DNA of 64,000 bases from Geminocystis sp. M7585_C2015_104 (GTDB taxonomy: Bacteria; Cyanobacteriota; Cyanobacteriia; Cyanobacteriales; Cyanobacteriaceae), in assembly GCA_015295805.1 (NCBI GenBank), contig DVEF01000015.1:18452-82451 (forward strand), read 5' to 3'. The translations under genes and the position numbers were made by a program. Position 1 is the first letter of the stretch, and the number at the start of each line of letters is the position of its first letter. The notes beneath the pieces were generated by a model. The model saw only the letters and a program-made list of their open reading frames with translations. It searched no databases and had not been told where the DNA came from. Positions 1 through 9,048 of this stretch are shown here, piece by piece.

Positions 1-111
1 ATCTTTTAGTCTCTGTTGTTGGAAACGCTTCTCCTCGGGGGTTAACTCTGGCAGAGGCACGACTTTTTGGTTGTTTTGGGGTTTAAAAACTAGCCTGTTT
101 GAAGACGTCAT
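1..111 (-). CDS. Partial protein start running off the left edge (unknown)
   Basis: An ATG on the minus strand at 111 opens a frame of 37 codons with no stop before the window edge. The visible product starts MTSSNRLVFKPQNNQKVV and continues with a charged, glutamine-rich stretch that has no recognisable motif and no membrane segment. It lies 117 bases downstream of the secA stop on the same strand, so it could be the next gene in that direction. A TACAAT hexamer sits about 13 bases before the ATG and could be a -10 box, which would make the transcript almost leaderless. This is called only from the open frame and its protein-like composition. I do not recognise the family. Confidence 0.4.
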   Translation of the reverse strand, partial: MTSSNRLVFKPQNNQKVVPLPELTPEEKRFQQQRLKD

Positions 112-228
112 AGACAGAGATAATTGTACCAGGGGGGGAAGGGAAGAAAATAACCCCTCTCTGTATCATAGTGCAAATTGCCACCAGAAAAAATCCCCCC
201 TGTTGTGGTGAGAAATAGGTTGCCCGTC

Positions 229-3054
229 TTACTTGTTAGCCGGCTGGGGTTGTATCCGGGGTTGGAATTGGAAGAGGGAATATACCACATTACGGCGAAT
301 ATCCGCCATCATTTCCAAAAACATTTCGTATCCCTCTTGCTTATATTCTATAAGAGGGTCTCTCTGACCATAACCCCTCAAACCAATAGAATCCCTCAAG
401 GCATCCATTTTCTGCAAATGTTCCCGCCACAGGGTGTCTATCTGCTGTAAGATGAAAAACCTCTCTGCCTGTCGCATCAAACCGGGTTGGACTTGCTCGA
501 TTTGACTCTCCTTAATATCATAGGCTTTATGCACCTCTTCGTGGAGGAAGGCTTTTATCTCCGAAACAGTCATGTCTTGTAAATCCTCCACGGTGATGTC
601 TTGCAACAGGTAAACAAACTCCTTCACCTTGTCTACCAAAGCCTGCAAATTCCACTCGTCAGGGGGCAAGTCAGGATTTACATAGGCGTCCACAATCTCA
701 TCCATGGTCATGGTAGCATATTGCAGTACCTGCCCCTTCAAGTCCTTACCTTCTAAAACCCGACGACGTTCAGCATAAATGGCACGACGTTGATTGTTCA
801 TCACCTCATCGTATTCTAGCACGTTCTTCCGGGCATCATAATAGAAAATTTCTACCTTCCTCTGGGCGTTTTCCAGGGCGCGGGTAAGCATTGGCGATTC
901 AATGGGCATGTCTTCCTCTACCCGAAAGGCATTCATGAGACTGGCTATCCTCTCCCCACCAAAAATCCGCAATAAATTGTCTTCTAGACTCAAAAAGAAG
1001 CGGGTTGAACCGGGGTCACCTTGTCTCCCCGCCCTTCCTCTCAATTGGTTGTCAATACGCCTCGATTCGTGTCTTTCCGTCCCAATTACGTGTAACCCTC
1101 CTTTCTCCACCACTAATTCATGTTCCTTTTTTGTGTATACCTCATATTCTTTGCGTATAGCTTGGTAAGCTTCACGTAATTTACGGATTACAGGGTCATC
1201 AGTGGGGCCTTTCTCGGCGGCAATAGCGACTTTTTCCTCCGCTTCCAATTCTGACAGAGATTGTGGCCCATAGGTTTGGACAGCGAATTTGACGGCCTCC
1301 TTTAACAACTTTTCCGTTTGGGGGGATAACTCACAGGGGAATAGATTAGAGGCAGGCTTCCAGTTTTTCCGTTTCTTCTTACCACCATCGGCAAAACCCT
1401 GAGGTTTAACCCGCCTGTTTAAGTCAACACCGGGTATATTGGCCACCAACTGGTCATCTTCTTCCGGCGCTACTAATTGTGGCATGAAATATTCACGGAG
1501 TTTGAGTCTAGCCATATAGTCGGCATTACCACCGAGAATTATGTCTGTACCACGACCAGCCATATTGGTGGCAATGGTTACCGCCCCTAATCTGCCAGCC
1601 TGGGCGATGATTTCCGCCTCCCTTTCCACATTCTCTGGCCTAGCATTGAGGACATTATGAGGTATCCCCCTTTCTGTCAGCAGCCGGGACAGTAATTCAG
1701 ATTTTTCTACACTAGTAGTACCGACTAGGACGGGGCGACCAATTTTATGCATCTCTTCACACTCGTCAGCCACTGCCTTCCATTTGGCCCTCTCAGTCTT
1801 GTAGACTACATCGGGATAGTCGATCCTCTGACAGGGACGATTGGTGGGGATTACGGTGACTTCCAAATTGTAAACCTTCTCAAATTCCGTCTCTTCCGTC
1901 TTGGCAGTGCCCGTCATCCCTGACAATTTGGGATATAAAAGAAAGAAGTTTTGATAGGTGATGCTGGCAAGGGTTTGGGTTTCTCGTTGGATTTCTACCC
2001 CCTCCTTGGCTTCTATAGCTTGGTGTAACCCGTCACTCCACCGTCTGCCGGGCAACACTCTTCCCGTAAACTCATCTACAATTACCACCTCGTTGTTGCG
2101 GACAATGTAATTTACATCCCGGATAAACAACTCTTTTGCCTTGAGGGCATTGATGATATAATGAGCCCATGGGTCTTCTGGATCATACAAATCCTTAACC
2201 CCCAGTAACTCCTCTACCTTGGCATAGCCTTCTTCTGTCAGGAATACATTCCTCATCTTCTCGTCCACCTCATAGTCTCCCCCGTCTCCTTCCTCCTTAC
2301 TCCGTCTCAACAATTGAGCTATCTTTGCCGCTTGTATATATTTTTCTGTGGGCCTTTCCACCTGACCTGATATAATCAAGGGTGTACGGGCTTCGTCAAT
2401 CAGAATCGAGTCCACCTCGTCTATTATGCAATAGTTGAAGGGTCTTTGTACTACCTCTGACATATCTGTTGCCATATTATCCCGGAGGTAGTCAAAACCC
2501 AACTCACTGTTGGTGGCATAGGTGATGTCTGCGTTATAGTTCTTCTGTCTTTCAATGGTAGACATACCACTTTGAATCAGCCCCACCGTCAAGCCGAGGA
2601 AACGGTGAATTTGTCCCATCCATTCCGCGTCACGGCGGGCCAGGTAATCGTTCACGGTTACAATATGTACTCCCTCGCCGGTGAGGCCATTGAGATATGC
2701 TGGCAAGGTAGCCACGAGGGTTTTCCCCTCCCCGGTTTTCATCTCTGCTATTTGCCCCATGTGTAGTACTATGCCCCCCAACAACTGTACATCAAAATGA
2801 CGCATCCCCAACACTCTTACGCTAGCCTCTCTCACCAGGGCGAAGGCTTCTGGTAGAATCTTGTCTAATAGTGCCTCTTTTTCCGCTTTTGTCTTGGTTT
2901 TAGCCAGCATTTCCTTGAACTCTCTTGTTTTTGCTCTCATTTCCTCGTCTGTCAGCTTTTTCATCTCCTCCTCTAGGAGGTTTATTTCCGCCACATACGG
3001 TTGTAACTTCCTTATCTTACGAGCGTTAGGATCGCCAAATAGTCTTTTTAACAT
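229..3054 (-). CDS. secA: Protein translocase ATPase SecA
   Basis: SecA is the peripheral ATPase that drives unfolded preproteins through SecYEG, in cyanobacteria at both the plasma and thylakoid membranes. The 941-residue product is full length for the cyanobacterial family. Walker A (MKTGEGKT) is at about 105-112 and Walker B (DEVD) at 212-215. A second nucleotide-binding half follows, with the MAGRGTDI and [10 protein letters not shown] motifs of the helicase core. The C-terminus ends in QPQPANK and lacks the cysteine-rich zinc/SecB-binding tail of proteobacterial SecA. As far as I know this is normal for cyanobacteria. The gene stands alone, with non-secretion genes on both sides. Confidence 0.98.
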   Translation of the reverse strand: MLKRLFGDPNARKIRKLQPYVAEINLLEEEMKKLTDEEMRAKTREFKEMLAKTKTKAEKEALLDKILPEAFALVREASVRVLGMRHFDVQLLGGIVLHMGQIAEMKTGEGKTLVATLPAYLNGLTGEGVHIVTVNDYLARRDAEWMGQIHRFLGLTVGLIQSGMSTIERQKNYNADITYATNSELGFDYLRDNMATDMSEVVQRPFNYCIIDEVDSILIDEARTPLIISGQVERPTEKYIQAAKIAQLLRRSKEEGDGGDYEVDEKMRNVFLTEEGYAKVEELLGVKDLYDPEDPWAHYIINALKAKELFIRDVNYIVRNNEVVIVDEFTGRVLPGRRWSDGLHQAIEAKEGVEIQRETQTLASITYQNFFLLYPKLSGMTGTAKTEETEFEKVYNLEVTVIPTNRPCQRIDYPDVVYKTERAKWKAVADECEEMHKIGRPVLVGTTSVEKSELLSRLLTERGIPHNVLNARPENVEREAEIIAQAGRLGAVTIATNMAGRGTDIILGGNADYMARLKLREYFMPQLVAPEEDDQLVANIPGVDLNRRVKPQGFADGGKKKRKNWKPASNLFPCELSPQTEKLLKEAVKFAVQTYGPQSLSELEAEEKVAIAAEKGPTDDPVIRKLREAYQAIRKEYEVYTKKEHELVVEKGGLHVIGTERHESRRIDNQLRGRAGRQGDPGSTRFFLSLEDNLLRIFGGERIASLMNAFRVEEDMPIESPMLTRALENAQRKVEIFYYDARKNVLEYDEVMNNQRRAIYAERRRVLEGKDLKGQVLQYATMTMDEIVDAYVNPDLPPDEWNLQALVDKVKEFVYLLQDITVEDLQDMTVSEIKAFLHEEVHKAYDIKESQIEQVQPGLMRQAERFFILQQIDTLWREHLQKMDALRDSIGLRGYGQRDPLIEYKQEGYEMFLEMMADIRRNVVYSLFQFQPRIQPQPANK

Positions 3055-3152
3055 AGCCCCTTTTTTATAACCTGTTAAAATGTCAGCACCTTTTACTAAT
3101 CATATCATTTTTTGTGGGGGATTTTTACAGAGAAATCCCTAACTTATACCGC

Positions 3153-4778
3153 TTATTTTTCCTGGAGCTGAGGAATTTTTTTCAGATTTTCTCCCTGGTA
3201 CACCTCAAAAATTCTGGTGGTTTCCCCTCCTCTTTTTAGGGCTATTTCTGCTATTTTTCTCCAGCGGTCAAAGTATTTCTCCTCCGGGAGAGCTGAACTT
3301 TCAGACTCACCTAGCCTTTCGGTTATAAAAATTCCGTTTTTTCCTAGCAATTTTTCCAAGGGATACCAATAATTAAAACCTCTGCAATCTTCGCCTAAAC
3401 ATACTAATGGTTTTTCTTCTACTTGGTTTAAAGAAGCTATTGACATCCCCACATAACCTCCCAGATAAAACCTGTTAGTGAAGACAAAATCAGAAGAATC
3501 TAACCCTTCACAAAATTCAGGAGATAATGCCAACAGTCTACTTAGTTGACTGGTGTCTACCAGTTGTGTCGAAGGATCTGCTGCCGGGGGGATGATACCA
3601 TCTATAAAGGGGATTTTATTTGGCTTCTGCAACAACCCCAGATTCAAATGTAGAAGAATAATGGCAAAGATAGTTAAAATTACGCCTCCAGAAAAATACA
3701 GCCATCGTCTCACCATTACCGGGTTAGACTGATGCCATTTAGCACTATAATCTCCTAGAATAACAGTTAAACCCCAGAATCCCGGCATGGGCCATGTAGG
3801 TAATATTTGTGTTAATCCTCCCAGTAGAATAAAACCTAAACTAACTGGTAGGGATACCCACAAAATAAGACGATATGGATAATTGGGGGTTTGACGACAC
3901 TGAAACTGGTAGTAGCTACTTTTCGCCGTTACCCAAAACAGGGGTAAGCCAAAACTGGGGAATAAATAACCACTAGCAACCAAGGCTGTTAACAAGACAT
4001 TTAATAAGACGTTAAGGGGATTGAGGGTGACTTCACTGGCGAGTTTGGTGGCAACATCGGTTGACTGAAAGCGTTTAGACAATTGAAATCCAAAGGATAC
4101 CCAGTCATGTTGCCAATTCCAGTATAACAGCGGCAAAAGTATTATGAGAAATACTGCTATTGCCCACCATAACCAAGAAGACAAAAATACCTTCCTATAT
4201 GGAGGATTACTAATACAAAACCCTACCAACCCCAATCCCAACAGGAAACCATGATACTTACTCAAGCAGGCTAATCCCACCAACAGGGAAATTATAACCA
4301 GACGGTAACTGGGTTGGTAACACGAGAATTCCCGGAAAAACTCCAGACTACACCAGTATAATGTTAGACTCCAAAAAAAAATTAACGGGGCATCTGGCAG
4401 TGTCAAAACCCCAAAACCTATCATGAATATGGGGATACACGAGGCAATAACTAGAGAGAATAAACCACTTTGGCAACCAAATAGTTTTTTCCCCGTCAAA
4501 TAGAGGAGGTAAAGACTGCCAGTGTACAGAATTAAACTCCCTATCCTGATGGTAAACTGATTCACCATCCCCGTCAACCATACCCCCAACCCTGTAGTCA
4601 AGGCTACCATAACAGGGTGGTCAAAATAACTCCAGTCTAGATTCTGGCTGTAGACGTAATAGTAAGCTTCATCATATCCCGGATATAAAAAAAGGGCTAT
4701 GACAACCCTTATCATTAATCCTACACCAATAATGGTCACCACTGCCGCTGAAGGGGAATATGCCTCTGATTTTCTCAT
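3153..4778 (-). CDS. GT39-family (PMT/ArnT-like) membrane glycosyltransferase
   Basis: The 541-residue product is a polytopic membrane protein. Near the N-terminus the first periplasmic loop carries the acidic pair DE at about 36-37 (GYDEAYYYVYSQ) followed by a YFDHP motif. This is the signature of GT39 enzymes, which transfer sugars from polyprenyl-phosphate carriers to proteins or lipids outside the membrane. About ten hydrophobic segments follow, and the C-terminal third is a soluble periplasmic domain. The acceptor cannot be told from sequence. The gene is divergent from an LptF/G-type permease, and the two start codons lie only about 12 bases apart, so their promoters must overlap each other's coding ends. 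A shared role in envelope glycolipids is plausible but is inference. Confidence 0.85.
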   Translation of the reverse strand: MRKSEAYSPSAAVVTIIGVGLMIRVVIALFLYPGYDEAYYYVYSQNLDWSYFDHPVMVALTTGLGVWLTGMVNQFTIRIGSLILYTGSLYLLYLTGKKLFGCQSGLFSLVIASCIPIFMIGFGVLTLPDAPLIFFWSLTLYWCSLEFFREFSCYQPSYRLVIISLLVGLACLSKYHGFLLGLGLVGFCISNPPYRKVFLSSWLWWAIAVFLIILLPLLYWNWQHDWVSFGFQLSKRFQSTDVATKLASEVTLNPLNVLLNVLLTALVASGYLFPSFGLPLFWVTAKSSYYQFQCRQTPNYPYRLILWVSLPVSLGFILLGGLTQILPTWPMPGFWGLTVILGDYSAKWHQSNPVMVRRWLYFSGGVILTIFAIILLHLNLGLLQKPNKIPFIDGIIPPAADPSTQLVDTSQLSRLLALSPEFCEGLDSSDFVFTNRFYLGGYVGMSIASLNQVEEKPLVCLGEDCRGFNYWYPLEKLLGKNGIFITERLGESESSALPEEKYFDRWRKIAEIALKRGGETTRIFEVYQGENLKKIPQLQEK

Positions 4779-4789
4779 TTAAACTAAAT

Positions 4790-5989
4790 ATGCCAGTTAT
4801 GACTCCTCTACATAGACATCAAACCAGTCTTATTTTAAGTCTAATGGGTTCTCTTCGCCTATCCCTTTTAGACTCCTATTTGCTGCGTCAATTAATACCC
4901 CCTTTTATCCTCAGTGTGGCCCTTTTTTCTTCTCTGGGAGTTGCTGTGGCTTCCATTTCTGACTTGAGTTATAAGGTTAACAATTTTGGCCTACCCATTG
5001 GGGATGCCATCAAAATTTTCTTCCTCAAAATTCCCGAATACGTCTCTTATTCTCTCCCTATTTCCGTGTTATTAACTACTTTGATTACCTATGGGCGTCT
5101 TAGTAAAGACTGGGAGTTAATTGCCTTTTACAACTGCGGTTTAAGCCTTTTCCGTCTTTTGCTGCCCGCACTTGTTTTTAGTTTCTTCGTCACCGGTATC
5201 ACCTTTTTCCTCAACGAATCGGTAGTACCCTCTACCAATTTTCGAGCCTCTTCTATTCTCGTTGATACCATTAATGAAGAGAGAAAATTTTTGTGGAAAA
5301 GGGATATTTTTTTCCCAGAATACAAGGAGATAAAAGTAGAAAATAACAAGGTAATAAAGTATCTTAAAACTCTGTTTTACGCCCAGAAATTCGAGAAGGG
5401 TGAAATGAGGTACATAACCATCTTGGAGACAGAAAACAGGCAACTAAGTAGGGTAATTGTTTCGGAGAGGGGGGTTTGGAATGCTAAAGAGAATGCTTGG
5501 GATTTATTCAATGGTTTTGTGTATGAAGTAGCAAAAAACGTCATTAATTACGAGGGGGAATTTTTTGAGAAAATGCAGATTTACCTCCCAAAAACCCCTT
5601 TGGAATTAGCAATGAAAAGTAGAGATCCTTATGAAATGAATATAGCTCAGTCTTTGGAATATATCAAGATATTAAAGATACTGGGAGACGATAAGAATGT
5701 GCTGATATTTCAGGTGCGCACTGCTCAAAAAGTGTCATTTCCCTTCGTCTGTGTGGTTTTTGCAGTGGTAGGAGTATCCCTGGGTTGTCGCTCAAATAAT
5801 GCTAGTAAAGCTACCAGTTTTGGCCTGTGTGTGGCAATGGTTTTCGCCTATTATTTAAGCAGTTTTTTAATTGGAAGCCTAGGGATAGTGGGTATAATCA
5901 CTCCAGTGATGGCGGCTTGGATACCCAATTTTGTTGGCCTAATTGTTGGGGGGTATTTATTGTTTCAAAACAACCGGAATTATGCCTGA
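4790..5989 (+). CDS. LptF/LptG-type (YjgP/YjgQ) lipopolysaccharide export permease
   Basis: The product of about 399 residues has the YjgP/YjgQ layout. Three N-terminal membrane helices include the typical LLDSYLLRQLIPPFILSV start of the family. A periplasmic jelly-roll domain follows (about 170-290), then three C-terminal helices. Family members form the inner-membrane part of the Lpt machine that moves lipopolysaccharide to the outer membrane. Cyanobacteria usually have a single copy. An LptD-like DUF3769 gene lies at 56.3 kb in this window, but the two are unlinked. The frame is open further upstream, from 4760, but that would overlap the divergent GT39 start. Candidate starts are 4790, 4799 and 4844. 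The last begins MGSLRLSLLD, and none has a clear ribosome binding site. Confidence 0.88.
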   Translation: MPVMTPLHRHQTSLILSLMGSLRLSLLDSYLLRQLIPPFILSVALFSSLGVAVASISDLSYKVNNFGLPIGDAIKIFFLKIPEYVSYSLPISVLLTTLITYGRLSKDWELIAFYNCGLSLFRLLLPALVFSFFVTGITFFLNESVVPSTNFRASSILVDTINEERKFLWKRDIFFPEYKEIKVENNKVIKYLKTLFYAQKFEKGEMRYITILETENRQLSRVIVSERGVWNAKENAWDLFNGFVYEVAKNVINYEGEFFEKMQIYLPKTPLELAMKSRDPYEMNIAQSLEYIKILKILGDDKNVLIFQVRTAQKVSFPFVCVVFAVVGVSLGCRSNNASKATSFGLCVAMVFAYYLSSFLIGSLGIVGIITPVMAAWIPNFVGLIVGGYLLFQNNRNYA

Positions 5990-6018
5990 AAATAACAAGA
6001 AAATTTATGCCAGCTGAA

Positions 6019-6053
6019 GGGGGTATAGCCTTATAGCTATAAACCTCACCCCC
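6019..6053. terminator. Hairpin between convergent genes
   Basis: GGGGG (6019-6023) can pair with CCCCC (6049-6053), and TATAGC (6024-6029) with GCTATA (6036-6041) inside it. The hairpin lies between the stop of the LptF/G-type gene and the stop of the convergent RodZ-like gene, so it may end both transcripts. There is no clear T-tract on either strand, so it is only a possible terminator. Confidence 0.35.
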
Positions 6054-6079
6054 TCAAACCTTCCCATGGGGATATAATG

Positions 6080-6940
6080 TTAAGAGCCTTGAGAGAGGTT
6101 AAAGGTAACCTCCTTCACCTCCCCCAGTTTCCCCAGTTGTTTCGCCTTTTCCTCATTGAGGCTTACTACCACCCCCCCTGCATTACCGGCACGAATTGTT
6201 AATTTTTCCTTCGCAGTTAATTGTTTTTCTGTGCCTTGGTTGAGAACACCCTCGAAGGAGGTTTTACCATCCACCACAATCCTCACCCAAGAGTCTTCTT
6301 TTATCGTTAGTCTTACTAGGAGAGACTGGGGTTGTGATGGGGATTGGGATGGTGATTGCGGCTTGTTTTGTCTTGTAACTGATGTTTCCCTCCAAGAGGT
6401 GGTGGCGGAGGTAGTAGTAGCTTTTTCCCTCTCCAGTTTTTCCCGTTGTTGCAGAGGTATTCGACTCTGACTAAACTGAGATGCCTGTAGCAGTTGACTC
6501 AAACTGTTTACGGAAAAGAAAACAATCAGGAAATAGGAAAGGTAGAGATATTTAGGAGACAAACGCCAACTTAAATGGAATCTGAGGAGATTTTTTTTAT
6601 TCTTCCTACCCACGTCTGGTTTATTCCTTTGCAGAGGGAAATCTTTGACCAATTCTTCCCCATTGAGTCTCAGTGCTTTACAATATTGAACCAGGAGTTG
6701 TCTGATGAAAAAAGGCTCGGGCAAACGGGTTAAATCCCCATTTTCTAAGGCTTGAATTGTGCCTCTGGGGATGTGTAATATTCTGCTAACTGTCTCCAAA
6801 TCATAGTTAAATTCTCTCCGTTTTTCCCTCAAAATGTTGCCAATGGCACTCAGTTTTTCTCTTCTAATGGCATCATAGTCTATGTTAGTAGCAGCTGGCG
6901 GAGACTTAGGCTTGAATAAATTTAACCTATCTAACAACAT
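6080..6940 (-). CDS. RodZ-like helix-turn-helix membrane protein
   Basis: The 286-residue product has the RodZ layout. A Cro/CI-type helix-turn-helix (HTH_25-like, about 30-100) contains LETVSRILHIPRGTIQALEN. One transmembrane helix follows at about 131-151, then a proline/serine/glutamine-rich linker. The C-terminal periplasmic domain matches the DUF4115 pattern (SWVRIVVDGKTSFEGVL). RodZ links the MreB cytoskeleton to the cell-wall synthesis machine in rod-shaped bacteria. Cyanobacterial versions of this architecture are common, but their role in coccoid cells is less certain. The pseudouridine-synthase stop lies 19 bases upstream on the same strand, so the two genes are probably co-transcribed. 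Confidence 0.8.
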   Translation of the reverse strand: MLLDRLNLFKPKSPPAATNIDYDAIRREKLSAIGNILREKRREFNYDLETVSRILHIPRGTIQALENGDLTRLPEPFFIRQLLVQYCKALRLNGEELVKDFPLQRNKPDVGRKNKKNLLRFHLSWRLSPKYLYLSYFLIVFFSVNSLSQLLQASQFSQSRIPLQQREKLEREKATTTSATTSWRETSVTRQNKPQSPSQSPSQPQSLLVRLTIKEDSWVRIVVDGKTSFEGVLNQGTEKQLTAKEKLTIRAGNAGGVVVSLNEEKAKQLGKLGEVKEVTFNLSQGS

Positions 6941-6959
6941 AATTCCTCACCTAATAGTT

Positions 6960-7706
6960 TCAACTGACTGCAGACAAGCCAATAAGACTTCTCAGTTTAG
7001 AGACTTCCCAAGGTGTCAGATGACGATAACAACCGGAAGGAAGAGAATCAAGAGAAAGAAAAGCAATGGCCTTCCGGTGTAAACTAATAACAGGATACCC
7101 AAATAAGTCGGCGATGCGACGGATTTGACGATTTCTTCCCTCCCTCAACACCATTTCCATCTCTGTTTTCCCCTCGTCTCGATGAATAATTTTAATGGTG
7201 GCAGGAAGAGTCTGTTTCCCCTCCCACATAAAACCCCTACGCCATTTTTCTATCAACTCGTCTGGGAAATACCCCCTCACCCTAACAAGATAGGTTTTCG
7301 GGAGATGATAACGGGGATGGGTCAGGCCCAACGTCAAGGCTCCATCATTGGTTAAAATTAAAGCACCGGTGGTTTCCTTATCCAGTCTACCCACTGGATG
7401 AATTCCATATCCTCTCTGTAGTTTTTTAGGTAACAGGTCTATTACCGTCTTTCTCCCCTGGGGATCATAACAACTACAAATGTAGCCTCTAGGCTTATGG
7501 AGCAGTAAATAGACTAAACGGGGGCGGGAATTCAAGGTTAAGACTGTTCCATCGACTTCTATTATATCTCGGCTAGGGTCGGCGGTGGCGCCCAATGAAG
7601 CTATTTTCCCATTCACTTTCACTCTTTTCTGACGAATCATCTCTTCCCCCTCTCGTCGGGAAGCTATTCCCCACTGACTCAAAATTTTTTGTACCCTTTC
7701 TGGCAT
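6960..7706 (-). CDS. RsuA/RluB-family ribosomal pseudouridine synthase
   Basis: The enzyme converts a uridine in ribosomal RNA to pseudouridine. The N-terminal S4 RNA-binding domain (about 1-60) starts PERVQKILSQWGIASRR. The catalytic domain carries GRLDKETTG at about 107-115, with the catalytic aspartate at D109. The later motif GRNRQIRR and the overall length of 248 residues fit the RsuA/RluB/RluE/RluF family, and the layout is closest to RluB (23S rRNA). The exact target uridine cannot be assigned by eye. It lies just upstream of the RodZ-like gene on the same strand. Confidence 0.92.
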   Translation of the reverse strand: MPERVQKILSQWGIASRREGEEMIRQKRVKVNGKIASLGATADPSRDIIEVDGTVLTLNSRPRLVYLLLHKPRGYICSCYDPQGRKTVIDLLPKKLQRGYGIHPVGRLDKETTGALILTNDGALTLGLTHPRYHLPKTYLVRVRGYFPDELIEKWRRGFMWEGKQTLPATIKIIHRDEGKTEMEMVLREGRNRQIRRIADLFGYPVISLHRKAIAFLSLDSLPSGCYRHLTPWEVSKLRSLIGLSAVS

Positions 7707-7776
7707 AATTCCCCTTTATAACCTTTCCTACTAAAATGTTAACCAACTTGCCCTCTTCTATCTTCTTTTAACCTCA

Positions 7777-8478
7777 ATGATTAAACACAAATCCCAATTC
7801 ATATCTAATATTCTTTCCCCTGCCATTCGACTGTGGTTGCGCTCACAGCTCACCAGTGTTGATAATATTAAACTAGACATACAGGCTGGGGATAAAGACA
7901 TTTTAAAAGGCAGAATTGATAGAGTTTATCTATTAGCCGAGAAAGCCACCTATAGGGGGATTCGTTTTCATAAAGCCTCTGTAAAAGCGGAATCCATTGC
8001 TTTTAATCTTAGGGAGATTCTTCTCCGAAAACCTTTTAGACTATTACATCCTTTTTTTATTGAAGGAGAGATTCTTCTTCTGACTGCTGACTTACAACAG
8101 GGCTTAAATTCTCCACTTTTGTCTCGGGGATTGGAGGAGTTAGTTTATTTGTTAGCAGAAAAAATTTTGCCTCCATCCTTCAATTCTTCTCTCTTTTTCC
8201 CTCCTATTCACTGGAAACACCTTAAAATTTTTCCCGACAAATTCCTCTTAACTGGCATCACTGGTAACAAATCTTATCTTAGCCTTACCGCTGGTGTTCG
8301 ACTAAAAAACCCAAACACTCTTCTGTTTACTCCCCTAGAAATTTCAGGCATCGCCTCCACTTCTCCCCTCATTGTCGAGGATTTTGAAATCTTTCTAGGG
8401 GAAGACGTTTTTATTCAATCCCTCCATCTCAACCCCCAACATATCGTCTGTCACGGCAAAGTCAAAGTATTTATCTAA
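7777..8478 (+). CDS. DUF2993 (LmeA-like) protein
   Basis: The 233-residue product resembles the DUF2993 proteins found widely in cyanobacteria and actinobacteria. The pattern LRSQLTSVDNIKLDIQAGD followed by DILKGRIDRVYLLAEKATYRG is typical: a short beta-rich domain proposed to bind lipid or to sit at a membrane face. There is no clear signal peptide or membrane helix. The ATG at 7777 follows the divergent pseudouridine-synthase start by about 70 bases. The function in cyanobacteria is not known to me. The call rests on recall of the family pattern. Confidence 0.7.
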   Translation: MIKHKSQFISNILSPAIRLWLRSQLTSVDNIKLDIQAGDKDILKGRIDRVYLLAEKATYRGIRFHKASVKAESIAFNLREILLRKPFRLLHPFFIEGEILLLTADLQQGLNSPLLSRGLEELVYLLAEKILPPSFNSSLFFPPIHWKHLKIFPDKFLLTGITGNKSYLSLTAGVRLKNPNTLLFTPLEISGIASTSPLIVEDFEIFLGEDVFIQSLHLNPQHIVCHGKVKVFI

Positions 8479-8509
8479 CTCATTACATTCTTCTTTTTTT
8501 CCCCTTGCC

Positions 8510-8532
8510 AAGGGGGAGGTGGGGAGACTGCC
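8510..8532 (+). repeat. 23-bp intergenic repeat, copy 1
   Basis: These 23 bases, ending GGGGAGACTGCC, match 20 of 23 bases at 16911-16933. Both copies lie in gene-free DNA just after a gene and both touch an inverted repeat. Here the adjoining CCCCTTGCCAAGGGG at about 8501 forms a short hairpin. Confidence 0.55.
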
Positions 8533-8659
8533 AAAAAAATCGGGTTGCCATTAATAATTCTGGTGGTATAGAATATCATTAGGGCTGGGGATGGTAAGGC
8601 CGAGTAGGGATTGATAGTCCACCGAGTTATTTGAGAGCATATTTTAGGTTTTAAGGGAA

Positions 8660-8705
8660 GGGGGGGATTGGCGAAACTTGCCCCCCGCTGGAAGGGGTCT
8701 ATAAT
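8660..8705 (+). promoter_or_regulatory. Hairpin and -10 box ahead of pipX
   Basis: A G-run at 8660-8666 can pair with CCCCCC at 8681-8686. TATAAT lies at 8700-8705, about 50 bases before the pipX start, and a second possible -10 (TACAAT) is at 8719-8724. I see no convincing -35 hexamer and no clear NtcA site. The hairpin lies upstream of the likely transcription start, so it is more likely the end of an upstream transcript than part of a leader. Confidence 0.4.
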
Positions 8706-8756
8706 GGCACTAATGGAATACAATCAAAATTGTCTATGAGCAACGGCAAAAGTTGA

Positions 8757-9026
8757 ATGGTAGCAGAAGTATATATTAATCATCCCAATTTTGGGTTGTT
8801 ATATCGTCTATGCGTGATTGACAGGAATGAGGAGTTGTATACGACTCTGTATGCCCAGCGTTTGTTTTTTAGGGTGACATCCAAGGGCAATTCTATCAGT
8901 TTTGAGCCCGTCAGTCGCAACGAAGCCCGAATGTTAATGGAAAATAGACTACGTCATCTTAAAAATAGCGGGGAATGGGAGGCTTATCAACAGGCAAACA
9001 AACTCTACCAAGCCGCTTTTCAGTAA
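8757..9026 (+). CDS. pipX: PipX, PII-interacting NtcA co-activator
   Basis: PipX binds either the nitrogen regulator NtcA (as co-activator) or the PII signal protein GlnB. It thereby ties nitrogen-gene transcription to 2-oxoglutarate and ADP/ATP. The 89-residue product has the family length and the conserved N-terminal Tudor-like part. Its pattern NHPNFGLLYRLC, LYTTLYAQRLFF and FEPVSRNEARMLMENRLR matches the PipX family. A helical tail follows. The gene lies 1.4 kb from the glutamine-riboswitch-controlled GifA-like gene, so nitrogen-control functions cluster here. The downstream GT4 gene is convergent and ends 22 bases away. Confidence 0.93.
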   Translation: MVAEVYINHPNFGLLYRLCVIDRNEELYTTLYAQRLFFRVTSKGNSISFEPVSRNEARMLMENRLRHLKNSGEWEAYQQANKLYQAAFQ

Positions 9027-9048
9027 ACTCCACCACCTCCATTTTCCC

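Noticed and set aside
8475..8723. Open frame of 82 codons on the minus strand after the DUF2993 gene
   Set aside because: It lies over hairpins, a short repeat and the likely pipX promoter, and its proline-rich product has no family-like pattern.
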